A stretch of DNA of 64,000 nucleotides, taken from Caballeronia mineralivorans PML1(12). Lineage in GTDB: Bacteria > Pseudomonadota > Gammaproteobacteria > Burkholderiales > Burkholderiaceae. The position numbers and the translations under genes were made by a program. Under the pieces are notes generated by a model. That model saw only the letters and a list, made by a program, of their open reading frames with translations. It did not search any database and was not told the origin of the DNA. Below are positions 56,022-64,000 of the stretch, piece by piece (within the stretch, counting starts at the first letter, position 1; each line of letters opens with the position of its first letter). The DNA lies in assembly GCF_001028175.1 (NCBI RefSeq), contig NZ_AEJF01000062.1, forward strand, positions 62,001 to 126,000, given 5' to 3'.

Positions 56022-56459
56022 TCAGCACGGCTTGTTCAACTTGCCTTCGGCCTCCGCGCGCAGGCGCTCCTCCTGGGCCTGCAATTCCGGTGTGAATTCA
56101 GCGCCGAAATCGGCGGCCTCGTACACCCGGCGAATTTCGATTTCGGACTCGCCTTCCATGGGGTTGGGGCAGCGCCTGACCCATTCGACCGCTTCCTCCA
56201 TCGACTTGACTTCCCACAGCCAGAACCCGGCAACGAGTTCCTTGGTCTCCGCGAACGGTCCGTCGATTACTGTCCGTTGGCTGCCCGAGAAGCGCACCCG
56301 TTTGCCCCTGGCGCTCGGGTGCAAGCCCTCGCCCGCGAGCATGACGCCTGCCTTGACGAGTTCTTCATTGAAGTTGCCCATTGCTGTAAGCAGCTCCGTA
56401 CTGGGCATTTTGCCGGCCTCCGATTCGCTCGTAGCCTTCACCATTACCATGACACGCAT
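56022..56459 (-). CDS. YCII-domain (DGPF-type) protein
   Basis: 145 residues. The start MRVMVMVKATSESEAGKMP, the RTVIDGPFAETKELVAGFWLWEV core with the DGPF motif, and EAVEWVRRCPNPM mark the YCII-related family, often annotated near ECF sigma factors. No sigma factor is adjacent here. Function unknown; the fold is a small ferredoxin-like dimer with a conserved His/Asp in some members. Confidence 0.9.
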   Translation of the reverse strand: MRVMVMVKATSESEAGKMPSTELLTAMGNFNEELVKAGVMLAGEGLHPSARGKRVRFSGSQRTVIDGPFAETKELVAGFWLWEVKSMEEAVEWVRRCPNPMEGESEIEIRRVYEAADFGAEFTPELQAQEERLRAEAEGKLNKPC

Positions 56460-56642
56460 CGTCGTTTCTCCTTGAGTGGGTTGTGGGAGCCGCGCGGCTC
56501 CGAAGTCGATTCAGGATCGACGGGCGGCTCTGATACTACGACGAATCGGGACACCGGAAATCGACACCGGCTTCAAAAGATTTCGCGCACGTCGTTCAAA
56601 TAACGCCGGTAGAAGTAAGGCTTGACCGGGGTCATCGACGAG

Positions 56643-56714
56643 GATGGGCGAGCCGTTGGAGACGATCATGGCGACACCGCGTGCAACGGTCATCATCGCG
56701 GGCGTGACGACGAT
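56643..56714 (-). pseudogene. Probable remnant of an RbsC-like sugar ABC permease
   Basis: Within the 460-bp divergent gap 56460-56919, reverse-strand translation reads IVVTPAMMTVARGVAMIVSN followed by GSPI. It closely resembles the IxTLxxMxxARGxAxxxSNGSPI segment of ribose/xylose-type permeases. The similarity covers about 24 residues and stops on both sides. A second frame nearby ends in KPYFYRRYLNDVREIF then TGA (stop at 56573), possibly another fragment, source unknown. Identification is by eye. Confidence 0.45.
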
Positions 56715-56754
56715 CGCCCACGCCTTTCCCATCCCTTCGAATTTGTCTTTCCGT

Positions 56755-56821
56755 GCGTTTCAATATTATGGAATACCATAATATTGAAACGCTTGATTTG
56801 CGGAATTCGATGGAATACCGT
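56755..56821. promoter_or_regulatory. 38-nt palindrome plus second half-copy before the luciferase-like operon
   Basis: Perfect 17-bp arms (GCGTTTCAATATTATGG and its complement, 56755-56771 and 56776-56792) surround AATA. The centre reads ATGGAATACCAT. A second site, ATGGAATACCGT, lies at 56810-56821. The core resembles FadR-subfamily GntR operators, and a related site precedes the GntR gene (63735). Both lie 100-165 bp upstream of ATG 56920. Use as GntR operators is inferred. Confidence 0.7.
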
Positions 56822-56919
56822 AATACCAGCCGCAACGTTCCAGCGGTCGACACGAAGCGGGGCGCTGTGTTCATCGCGCTCGCAGCAAGACGGACTGATT
56901 TCCTGCACATAGGTCGATC

Positions 56920-57963
56920 ATGAAATTCTCGTTGTTTCTCCATATGGAACGGTACGACGCGCAGACGCCGCACCGGCAGCTCTTCGACGAACTCACCGAG
57001 CTCGTCCAGATCGCGGAAAAGGGCGGCTTCGAAACCGCGTGGGTCGGCGAGCACCACGCGATGGAATTCACGATCGCGCCGAACCCCTTCATCAACCTTT
57101 CGTACCTGGCTGCGCGCACCGAACGCATTCGCCTGGGGACCGGCACGGTGATCGCGCCGTTCTGGCATCCGATCCGCCTCGCAGGGGAAGCCGGCATGGT
57201 CGATGTCGCGAGCAACGGGCGCCTCGATCTCGGCATTGCGCGCGGTGCATATTCCTTCGAATACGAGCGCCTGCTACCGGGGCTGGACGCGTTCGGCGCG
57301 GGTGCGCGGATGCGCGAACTCGTGCCCGCGCTGCGGCAACTGTTCAAGGGCGACTACGCGCATGAGGGCGAGTTCTGGTCGTGGCCTTCGACCACGCCAG
57401 TGCCGCGCCCGGTCCAGCAGCCCAATCCGCCGATGTGGCTGGCCGCGCGCGACCCCAATTCGCATGAGTTCGCGGTGAGGAACGGCTGCCATGTGCAGGT
57501 CACATCGCTTGCCGCAGGGGACGGCGAAGTCGTGAACCTGATGGATCGTTTCAACGCGGCCTGCAAGGCGAACCCTGACGTGCCGCGCCCGCAGATCATG
57601 ATGCTGATGCACACCTTCGTGGGGGCGGACGCTGCGGAAGTCGACGCCGCCGTGGAAGACCTGAGCCGCTTCTATTGCTATTTCAGCAAGTGGTTCAAGA
57701 ACGAGCGGCCGGTGCAGCAGGGTTTCATCGAACCCCTGACGCAAGCCGACATTGCGTCGTTCCCGCAATACGCCCCGGAACAGATTCGGAAGAACCTGGT
57801 GATCGGCCAGCCCGCCGATGTCATCGGCCGCTTGAAACAGTATGAAGAACTCGGCTTCGATCAATACAGCTTCTGGCTCGACAGCAACATGAGTTTTGAG
57901 CGCAAGCGTCGGTCACTGGAATTGTTTATATCGGACGTGATGCCCGCGTTCGATGCAGGCTGA
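56920..57963 (+). CDS. Luciferase-like (LLM class) flavin-dependent monooxygenase
   Basis: 347 residues of the bacterial luciferase-like fold: WVGEHHAMEFTIAPNPFINLSYLAARTERIRLGTGTVIAPFWHPIRLAGEAGMVDVASNGR is present in full, cited here by its start WVGEHHAM and end LASNGR-like VASNGR. These TIM-barrel enzymes use FMNH2 and O2, usually supplied by a partner reductase, to oxidise aldehydes, sulfonates or amines. It is the first gene of a seven-gene operon with an aldehyde dehydrogenase 15 bp downstream. This suggests an oxidative cleavage giving an aldehyde. No flavin reductase gene is adjacent. Confidence 0.92.
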   Translation: MKFSLFLHMERYDAQTPHRQLFDELTELVQIAEKGGFETAWVGEHHAMEFTIAPNPFINLSYLAARTERIRLGTGTVIAPFWHPIRLAGEAGMVDVASNGRLDLGIARGAYSFEYERLLPGLDAFGAGARMRELVPALRQLFKGDYAHEGEFWSWPSTTPVPRPVQQPNPPMWLAARDPNSHEFAVRNGCHVQVTSLAAGDGEVVNLMDRFNAACKANPDVPRPQIMMLMHTFVGADAAEVDAAVEDLSRFYCYFSKWFKNERPVQQGFIEPLTQADIASFPQYAPEQIRKNLVIGQPADVIGRLKQYEELGFDQYSFWLDSNMSFERKRRSLELFISDVMPAFDAG

Positions 57964-57978
57964 ACCGGAGCCGATGAC

Positions 57979-59451
57979 ATGTTGAAGTCATTCCAGCATT
58001 ACATCGACGGCGAATTCAGCGACGCCGCGCAGATCTTCGACAGTATCAACCCGGCGACCGGCGCGGTTTGGGCGACCATGCCTGCAGCGAGCACGGCCGA
58101 TGTGGATCGTGCCGTGCGGGCTGCGGATCGCGCGCTGTTCGCGCCCGAGTGGGCCAGCCTGAACGCAAGCCAGCGCGGCAAGCTGCTGTACCGGCTCGCC
58201 GACCTTGTTGCGGCGAACGCGCAGGAACTGGCTGAACTTGAAACCGCCGACACCGGCAAGATCATCCGCGAGACGCGCAGCCAGATTAGCTATGTTGCCG
58301 AGTACTACCGTTATTACGCGGGCGTCGCGGACAAGATCCAGGGAGCGTATCTATCCGTCGACAAGCCGGACATGGAAGTCTTTCTTCGACGCGAGCCGGT
58401 CGGCGTCGTCGCGGGTATCGTGCCGTGGAACTCGCAGTTGTTCTTATCCGCGGTGAAGATCGGGCCGGCGCTTGCCGCAGGTTGCACGATCGTCATCAAG
58501 GCATCGGAAGAGGGGCCTGCGCCCTTGCTCGCGTTCGCGCGTCTCGTACACGAGGCTGGTTTCCCGGCGGGCGTGGTGAACATCCTGACAGGTTTCGGTG
58601 CCGATTGCGGCCATGCGCTCACGACACATCCGCTCGTTGCGAAGATTGCTTTCACGGGTGGCCCCGAAACGGCGCGCCATATCGTGCGGAACTCGGCGGA
58701 GAACCTCGCCGCCACGTCGCTGGAACTAGGCGGCAAATCGCCCGTACTGGTCTTCGACGACGCCGACGTGGAGAGTGTCAGCAATGCGGTCATCGCCGGG
58801 ATTTTTGCAGCCACGGGGCAGAGCTGCGTCGCGGGGTCGCGGCTGCTCGTACAACGCGGCATTCGCGACCGCCTGCTTGCGAAGCTCGTCGAAAAAGCGC
58901 GGGCAATCAAGATTGGCGATCCGCAGAACATCGACACGGAGATGGGTCCGCTCGCAACACGCAAGCAGCGCGACCATATTGAATCGGTGCTTGCGGCAAG
59001 CCTCGGCGCGGGCGCAAAACTGCTGACCGGCGGTCATCGTCCCGAAGGCCTGGGCGAAGGGTTTTTCTTCGAGCCGACCATTGTGGAATGCGCTACTTCA
59101 GACGTGCCGAGCGTCGCGCAGGAGTTGTTCGGGCCGGTGCTCAGCGTGATGAGTTTCGATACCGAAGAAGAAGCAATCGCGCTCGCGAACGATACGCGCT
59201 ACGGGCTTGCATCAGGTGTCTTTACGCGCGACCTGACGCGTGCGCATCGGCTGACACGCAGGCTTCGCGCCGGCATCGTGTGGGTGAATACCTATCGCGC
59301 GGTCTCGCCAATCGTACCGTTCGGCGGTTACCAGTTGAGCGGACTCGGCCGCGAAGGCGGGCTCGACGCCGTGCTCGACTACACCCGCACCAAATCCGTA
59401 TGGATCCGTACGTCGGACGAGCCTATTGCCGATCCTTTCGTCATGCGTTGA
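57979..59451 (+). CDS. Aldehyde dehydrogenase (NAD(P)+-dependent)
   Basis: 490 residues, full-length ALDH. Catalytic Cys283 (FAATGQSCVAG), general base Glu249 (SLELGGKSP), oxyanion Asn151 (PWNSQLFL) and Lys174 (IVIKASE) are all present. It should oxidise the aldehyde formed by the upstream monooxygenase to an acid. The specific substrate is not inferable. The next gene starts 17 bp after its stop. Confidence 0.94.
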   Translation: MLKSFQHYIDGEFSDAAQIFDSINPATGAVWATMPAASTADVDRAVRAADRALFAPEWASLNASQRGKLLYRLADLVAANAQELAELETADTGKIIRETRSQISYVAEYYRYYAGVADKIQGAYLSVDKPDMEVFLRREPVGVVAGIVPWNSQLFLSAVKIGPALAAGCTIVIKASEEGPAPLLAFARLVHEAGFPAGVVNILTGFGADCGHALTTHPLVAKIAFTGGPETARHIVRNSAENLAATSLELGGKSPVLVFDDADVESVSNAVIAGIFAATGQSCVAGSRLLVQRGIRDRLLAKLVEKARAIKIGDPQNIDTEMGPLATRKQRDHIESVLAASLGAGAKLLTGGHRPEGLGEGFFFEPTIVECATSDVPSVAQELFGPVLSVMSFDTEEEAIALANDTRYGLASGVFTRDLTRAHRLTRRLRAGIVWVNTYRAVSPIVPFGGYQLSGLGREGGLDAVLDYTRTKSVWIRTSDEPIADPFVMR

Positions 59452-59468
59452 AGAAACTTCAAGACTCC

Positions 59469-59783
59469 ATGTACTACGAAATTCGCACTTACAAGATCCG
59501 GACCGGCGCGGTCCCCGCGTATCTGAAACTGGTCGAGGAAGAAGGCATCGCGTTGCAGAAACATCACCTCGGAGAACTCGTGGGCTACTTCTTTTCCGAG
59601 ATTGGGCCGCTGAACCAGATCGTCCACATGTGGGCCTATACGAGCCTCGACGATCGCGAGGCGCGCCGCCAGCGGCTGGCAGAAGATCCCGCGTGGCAGG
59701 CTTTCGCGCCGAAGATCCAGGCGCTACTGGAAACCATGGAAAGCAAGATCATGAAGCCGGCTGCATTTTCGCCGCTCAAATAA
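59469..59783 (+). CDS. NIPSNAP-family protein
   Basis: 104 residues from ATG 59469 (MYYEIRTYKIRTGAVPAYLK); the frame is open far into the ALDH gene but only this part is real. The start, GYFFSEIGPLNQIVHMWAY and the C-terminal helix are standard NIPSNAP (dimeric ferredoxin-like alpha/beta barrel). Bacterial members are often in catabolic clusters with no defined reaction. It is co-directional between the ALDH and the importer genes. Confidence 0.9.
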   Translation: MYYEIRTYKIRTGAVPAYLKLVEEEGIALQKHHLGELVGYFFSEIGPLNQIVHMWAYTSLDDREARRQRLAEDPAWQAFAPKIQALLETMESKIMKPAAFSPLK

Positions 59784-59844
59784 AACCAGCCGTTCACCGT
59801 TAGTCCTCTCGAAGTCAGCCGTTTCCTTTCAAGGAGCAGTCGTC

Positions 59845-60882
59845 ATGCAGCAACCGTTACGTTTGCACGCCCTGGTGCGCGCATTGGTCGTCACCGCTGT
59901 CGTTTCGGTTACGGCACCTGTGTTCGCGGCCGCCGCGCCGATCGTGTTCGCCAGTTGGGGCGGCACGACACAATCGGCTCAACAGAAAGAGTGGGCGATA
60001 CCGTTCACGCAGGCATCGGGAGTTCAGGTGCTGATGGACGGGCCGACCGATTACGGCAAGCTCAAGGCCATGGTCGACAGCGGCAACGTGCAATGGGACG
60101 TGGTCGACGTGGAAGGCGACTTTGCCTATGCCGCGCTGCGCGACGGACTGGTCGAGCCGATCGATTATTCGGTGGTGAACAAGAGCCAGCTCGACCCGCG
60201 TTTCATGTCGGCGGGTGCGGTCGGGAGTTTCTATTATTCGTTCGTGCTCGGGTACAACAAGGCTACGTTCAAGAACGACAGTCCTGCTAACTATACCGAC
60301 CTCTTCGACACCAAGCGTTTCCCCGGAAAACGCACGTTCTACAAATGGTCCGCGCCGGGCGTGCTGGAAGTCGCGTTGCTTGCCGACGGCGTCGCGCCCG
60401 ACAAGCTGTATCCGCTCGACCTCGACCGCGCGTTCAAGAAACTCGACACCATCAAGAGCCAGATTGTCTGGTGGAGCGGCGGCGCGCAGTCGCAGCAGTT
60501 GATGGCGTCGGGCGAAGCGCCACTCGGCGTGTTCTGGAACGGGCGCCTGCATGCGTTGCAGCAAACCGGCGTGGATGTGGGCGTGTCGTGGAACCAGAAC
60601 CTGACGGCGGCCGACATGCTAGTGGTGCCGAAGGGCGCGAAACACAAGGCTGAAGCGATGAAGTTCCTCGCCACCGCGACCAGTGCGCAGGCGCAGGCGA
60701 ATTTCGCCGCTGAAACCGGCTACGCGCCTGTCAACCTGAAGTCGGCGGCGCTGCTGTCCGCCGATGTCGCAAAGACGCAGCCGGACCAGTACAAGGCGAC
60801 GCAGATCAACCTCGACATGAAGTACTGGGCCGATCACCGCGATGAAATCGCCAAGCGCTGGTACGCGTGGCAATCGAAGTAA
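59845..60882 (+). CDS. PotD/PotF-like ABC transporter substrate-binding protein
   Basis: 345 residues, AAGGAG upstream, signal peptide ending VFA|AAAP. The mature N-terminus IVFASWGGTTQSAQQKEWAI and the WDVVDVEGDFAYAALRDGLVEPID segment match the SBP_bac_8 polyamine/thiamine-type binding proteins. The ligand is probably a cationic or amine-containing compound, but specificity is not readable. It is followed 34 bp later by its permease gene. Confidence 0.9.
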   Translation: MQQPLRLHALVRALVVTAVVSVTAPVFAAAAPIVFASWGGTTQSAQQKEWAIPFTQASGVQVLMDGPTDYGKLKAMVDSGNVQWDVVDVEGDFAYAALRDGLVEPIDYSVVNKSQLDPRFMSAGAVGSFYYSFVLGYNKATFKNDSPANYTDLFDTKRFPGKRTFYKWSAPGVLEVALLADGVAPDKLYPLDLDRAFKKLDTIKSQIVWWSGGAQSQQLMASGEAPLGVFWNGRLHALQQTGVDVGVSWNQNLTAADMLVVPKGAKHKAEAMKFLATATSAQAQANFAAETGYAPVNLKSAALLSADVAKTQPDQYKATQINLDMKYWADHRDEIAKRWYAWQSK

Positions 60883-60916
60883 AGCAGTGGCGGCCGATCA
60901 CCTTGAAGGAGTTGCC

Positions 60917-61810
60917 GTGCCGAACGCAATGAGCACCGTCGCGGAGCCTCCGGAGCCTCCAGTCTCGCTGCCGAAGGTGAGCGCCGGTTTGCGGACTGCG
61001 CGGCTGGTGTTGCCGGCCTTGCTGCTGCTGATCGTGTTCTTCCTGTTGCCGGTACTCTCGCTGCTGCTGCGCAGCGTGCTGGACCCGGCGCCCGGTGTCC
61101 AGAACTACGCGCAGTTGTTCGGTTCGACGACCTACCTGCGGGTCTTCGGCAACACCTTCTTTGTGGCGTCGGTGGTGACGGCGGTGACGCTCGCGATCGG
61201 CTTTCCGACCGCGTGGCTGCTGGCCATCGCGCCGCGCTGGGTCAGCAAGCTGGTGTTCGCGATCCTGTTGCTTTCGATGTGGACCAACCTGCTCGCGCGC
61301 ACCTTCGCCTGGATGGTCCTGTTGCAGCAGACAGGGCCGATCAACCGCTTGCTGATGTGGTTGGGTGTGATTCATGAGCCGTTGATTCTGGTTAACAACC
61401 TGACCGGCGTCACCGTGGGTATGACTTACATCATGTTGCCGTTCCTGGTAATGCCGCTGCACGCGACCCTGCGCGCAATCGATCCCACCACGCTGCGTGC
61501 CGCCGCCATCTGCGGTGCAAGCCGCTGGCAGGCCTTCTGGCGGGTGCTGGTGCCACTCGCAATGCCCGGCATCGCCAGCGGTGCGTTGATGGTGTTCGTG
61601 ATGGCGCTCGGGTACTTCGTGACACCCGCGCTGCTCGGCGGTCCGGAATACATGATGCTCGCCGAACTGATCGCGCAACTCGTGCAGCAATTGCTGAACT
61701 GGGGGCTTGCGGGCGCCGCTGCGTTTGTCTTGCTGCTCGTGACGCTGTCGCTCTATGCGGTGCAACTGCGCTTTTCCGGCCGCGCGCCGGGTGCTTCGGG
61801 AGCCCACTGA
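60917..61810 (+). CDS. ABC transporter permease, PotB type
   Basis: 297 residues from GTG 60917, with AAGGAG five bases upstream; the longer frame from 60842 overlaps the binding protein and is rejected. Six membrane helices and an EAA-like loop (AAAICGASRWQAFWRVLVPLAMPG) are typical of BPD_transp_1 permeases of the polyamine family. It forms a heterodimer with the next gene product. Confidence 0.92.
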   Translation: MPNAMSTVAEPPEPPVSLPKVSAGLRTARLVLPALLLLIVFFLLPVLSLLLRSVLDPAPGVQNYAQLFGSTTYLRVFGNTFFVASVVTAVTLAIGFPTAWLLAIAPRWVSKLVFAILLLSMWTNLLARTFAWMVLLQQTGPINRLLMWLGVIHEPLILVNNLTGVTVGMTYIMLPFLVMPLHATLRAIDPTTLRAAAICGASRWQAFWRVLVPLAMPGIASGALMVFVMALGYFVTPALLGGPEYMMLAELIAQLVQQLLNWGLAGAAAFVLLLVTLSLYAVQLRFSGRAPGASGAH

Positions 61811-61811
61811 C

Positions 61812-62609
61812 ATGCTGCTCGATTTCGATCGTCTGGGACCGTTGCGCTGGGTCCTGCTGAGCGTCGGCGCCGCCGTGTCGCTGTTCCTGCTGCTGCCGGT
61901 GCTGTTCATCGTCGCGTTGTCGTTCGGCAGTTCGCAGTGGCTGCTGTTTCCGCCGCCGGGATGGACGTTGCACTGGTACAGCATGCTGTTTTCCGATCCG
62001 GGCTGGTTCGACTCGCTGATTACCAGCGTCGAGCTGGGGCTGGTCGTCATGGTGTTGTCGGTGGTGCTGGGTCTCCTGGCTTCGCTTGCATTGACGCGCG
62101 GCACGTTCCGCGGCCGCGCGATCCTCAAGGCGTTTTTCCTCACGCCGATGGTGCTGCCCGTGGTCGTGCTAGCGGTCGCGTTGTATGGCTTTTTCCTGCG
62201 CATCGGCCTGACCGGAACGCTGGTCGGATTCGTGATCGGACACCTGATCATCGCGTTGCCGTTTTCGATCATCGCTATCAGCAATTCGCTGGAGAGCTTC
62301 GATACCGCGCTTGAAGACGCCGCGCTGATCTGCGGCGCGAGCCCGTTCGAAGTGAAATGGCGCGTCACGCTGCCGGCGATTCGCCTCGGCGTGTTTGCCG
62401 CCGCGATCTTCTCGTTCCTCGCGTCGTGGGATGAAGTCGTGGTGTCGATCTTCATGGCGAGCCCGACCTTGCAAACGCTGCCCGTGCGGATCTGGAGCAC
62501 TTTGCGGCAGGACCTGACGCCGGTGATTGCCGCGGCGTCGTCACTGCTGGTCGGCCTGACTGTCATTCTGATGTTGCTGGGGCTTGTCCTTAAGAGAGGT
62601 AAATCGTGA
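61812..62609 (+). CDS. ABC transporter permease, PotC type
   Basis: 265 residues from ATG 61812, one base after the previous stop, with GGAG at 61798. Six helices; the EAA loop ALICGASPFEVKWRVTLPAIRLG is clear. The final codons overlap the ATPase start (GTGA). Confidence 0.92.
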   Translation: MLLDFDRLGPLRWVLLSVGAAVSLFLLLPVLFIVALSFGSSQWLLFPPPGWTLHWYSMLFSDPGWFDSLITSVELGLVVMVLSVVLGLLASLALTRGTFRGRAILKAFFLTPMVLPVVVLAVALYGFFLRIGLTGTLVGFVIGHLIIALPFSIIAISNSLESFDTALEDAALICGASPFEVKWRVTLPAIRLGVFAAAIFSFLASWDEVVVSIFMASPTLQTLPVRIWSTLRQDLTPVIAAASSLLVGLTVILMLLGLVLKRGKS

Positions 62610-63691
62610 GCGCACCGTTCCTGCAAATCCAACGGCTTCGTAAAACCTATGACCAGGTAGTCGCCATCGACCACGTTTCGCTCGATATCAAGAAGGGCGA
62701 ATTCATGACGTTTCTCGGACCGTCGGGCTCGGGGAAAAGTACGACGCTATACATTGTCGCGGGGTTTCAGTCGCCCACCGAAGGGCGCGTGCTGCTCGAT
62801 GGCAAGTCGCTGCTGTCGGTTGCGCCGAATCGCCGCAACATCGGTATGGTGTTTCAGCGCTACACGCTGTTCCCGCATCTTACGGTCGGCGAGAACGTCG
62901 CGTTTCCGCTGCGTGTGCGGCGTCTGCCCGATGCGCAAGTGAAGTCGAAGGTCGAGCAGATGCTCAAGCTTGTGCATCTCGCCGATTGCCGCGACCGCAT
63001 GCCGGACCAGTTGTCGGGCGGCATGCAGCAGCGCGTGGCGATCGCGCGGGCGCTCGCCTACGATCCGCCGGTCCTGCTGATGGACGAACCGCTCTCCGCG
63101 CTCGACAAGAAACTGCGCGAGGAACTGCAGACAGAACTGCGGCGCATCCACCAGCAGACCGGCGTGACGATCCTTTATGTGACCCATGACCAGGAGGAGG
63201 CGCTGCGCCTGTCCGACCGGATCGCGGTGTTTAACAAGGGGCGCATCGAGCAGGTCGGCAGCGGCGAAGAGCTGTATGCGAAACCGGCATCGCGCTTCGT
63301 CGCGAGTTTCATCGGCAACTCCAATTTCCTGCCGGTCACACTGGCCGGCAGCAACGGTGCGTCGCAGGCCGTGTTTCCGAACGGCAAGCCGGTGTCGGTC
63401 GGCGGTTTCGATCACGCTCTGAACGCGGGCGACAACGGCGCGCTGATGCTGCGTCCGGAACAGATCCGCATTCGCGCGCAGCCCTCGGCGGAGGCTGCGG
63501 AGGGCGGCTTGCAGGTGGTCGTTCGCGATGTCACCTATCTCGGCGACACAATGCACTACGCGGTCGCCACGCCCTGGGAACAGGAGATCGCGGTGCGGAC
63601 ATCCATCAGTTCGCGCGAGCCGAGCCTGGCGATCGGTGCGCGGGCGTGGCTCGATTGGGAGCACGAGAGTGCGCGGGTTTTTGCGGCCTGA
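62606..63691 (+). CDS. ABC transporter ATP-binding protein, PotA type
   Basis: 361 residues from GTG 62606, overlapping the permease stop by 4 bp. Walker [10 protein letters not shown], signature [15 protein letters not shown], Walker [13 protein letters not shown] and switch His THDQEEAL are present. A TOBE regulatory domain follows from about residue 265 ([10 protein letters not shown]). It energises the PotDBC-type importer. A 95-bp gap follows before the GntR gene. Confidence 0.95.
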   Translation: MSAPFLQIQRLRKTYDQVVAIDHVSLDIKKGEFMTFLGPSGSGKSTTLYIVAGFQSPTEGRVLLDGKSLLSVAPNRRNIGMVFQRYTLFPHLTVGENVAFPLRVRRLPDAQVKSKVEQMLKLVHLADCRDRMPDQLSGGMQQRVAIARALAYDPPVLLMDEPLSALDKKLREELQTELRRIHQQTGVTILYVTHDQEEALRLSDRIAVFNKGRIEQVGSGEELYAKPASRFVASFIGNSNFLPVTLAGSNGASQAVFPNGKPVSVGGFDHALNAGDNGALMLRPEQIRIRAQPSAEAAEGGLQVVVRDVTYLGDTMHYAVATPWEQEIAVRTSISSREPSLAIGARAWLDWEHESARVFAA

Positions 63692-63734
63692 TAAAGACCT
63701 GCCGTATAACGTCAGCGGATGGGTGTGCAATACT

Positions 63735-63746
63735 ATGGGATTCCAA
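63735..63746 (+). promoter_or_regulatory. GntR-type operator before the GntR gene
   Basis: ATGGGATTCCAA matches 9 of 12 positions of the ATGGAATACCAT core of the large palindrome at 56755. It lies 40 bp upstream of the GntR start codon. Autoregulation and a shared regulon with the operon are inferred from the common core. Confidence 0.55.
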
Positions 63747-63786
63747 AAACCAGGGATTCCGGATTTCGGACCGGAGACAAGAAACC

Positions 63787-64000
63787 ATGATCGATCAAAT
63801 GCGTGTCGACCGAAGTGCACCGACGTTGCGCGAGCTGACGCTTACGAAATTGCGCGACGCAATTTCGCAGGGCTTCTATCGTCCAGGCGACCGCCTGATC
63901 GAGCGCACCTTGTGCGATCAACTCGGTGTCAGCCGGACCGTGGTGCGAGAAGTGCTGCGCCACCTGGAGACCGAGGGCCTGGTCGAAACCGTGGCGCATT
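63787..64000 (+). CDS. GntR-family transcriptional regulator, 3' end outside the window
   Basis: The ATG at 63787 follows GGAGA and the frame is open to the window end (71 codons visible). The GntR winged HTH is complete: LTLTKLRDAISQGFYRPGDR, then LIERTLCDQLGVSRTVVREV and LRHLETEGLVET. The FadR/VanR-type effector domain would lie beyond the edge. It follows the importer operon by 95 bp on the same strand and probably regulates it. Confidence 0.9.
   Translation, partial: MIDQMRVDRSAPTLRELTLTKLRDAISQGFYRPGDRLIERTLCDQLGVSRTVVREVLRHLETEGLVETVAH

Noticed and set aside
60806..62674. A 622-codon open frame on the - strand across the two permease genes
   Set aside because: It is antisense to two clear permeases and made of Ser/Thr/Arg-rich sequence with no domain.
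1..64000. CRISPR arrays, tRNA or rRNA genes, insertion sequences and phage genes
   Set aside because: No regular spaced repeats, cloverleaf-like sequences, transposase motifs or terminal inverted repeats were seen by eye; a tRNAscan or IS search was not possible.

Overview
The window is a chromosomal stretch of a GC-rich betaproteobacterium, most likely Burkholderiaceae of the Caballeronia/Paraburkholderia type. The grounds are the dense, high-GC3 gene packing, a DUF4148 secreted protein, a kynU-kynA pair, a DUF305/YncE pair, and two degenerate copies of a T/A-rich stem-loop repeat that I recall as common between Burkholderia genes. I see no rRNA, tRNA, CRISPR array, insertion sequence or phage gene. 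The genus call is inference, not a marker-gene assignment.

Layout. 1-12.6 kb: end of a TPR protein, an XRE-cupin regulator, a TonB-dependent receptor, an OppA-like binding protein, then a complete YejABEF-type peptide ABC importer. Together these look like a route for a peptide-like ligand across both membranes. 12.7-20.1 kb: a solitary glycosyltransferase-like gene, an SDR, a LysR regulator beside a solitary hutG, an aldo/keto reductase, a HigA antitoxin whose HigB toxin is only a C-terminal stub, and a MarR regulator. 20.5-28.5 kb: a GAF-PAS-GGDEF protein, a LysR regulator divergent from a binding protein plus an AstE/AspA-type deacylase, a DHA2 exporter, a DUF1488 protein, a Pr6Pr membrane protein and a tautomerase. 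28.7-36.3 kb: a lipoprotein methyltransferase, kynU-kynA, an M20 amidohydrolase, a DUF3311/monocarboxylate symporter pair and an exported MsrA.

36.4-49.3 kb is respiratory. A periplasmic molybdenum hydroxylase (2Fe-2S subunit, Tat-exported molybdopterin subunit, tri-haem cytochrome c) is followed by a DUF305/beta-propeller pair. Then comes a six-gene operon for a B-type (ba3-like) haem-copper oxidase with three multihaem cytochromes of its own, preceded by two FNR/ANR-like sites.

49.3-55.8 kb: a MocR regulator, then a MarR-NodT-EmrA-EmrB efflux operon in which one palindromic operator occurs three times. 55.8-56.7 kb holds two probable gene remnants around a YCII-domain gene. 56.7-64 kb is a seven-gene catabolic/uptake operon (luciferase-like monooxygenase, aldehyde dehydrogenase, NIPSNAP protein, PotDBCA-type ABC importer) followed by a GntR regulator cut by the window edge. 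A 38-nt near-perfect palindrome in front of the operon shares its core with a site in front of the GntR gene. This is the best candidate here for an uncharacterised regulated pathway.
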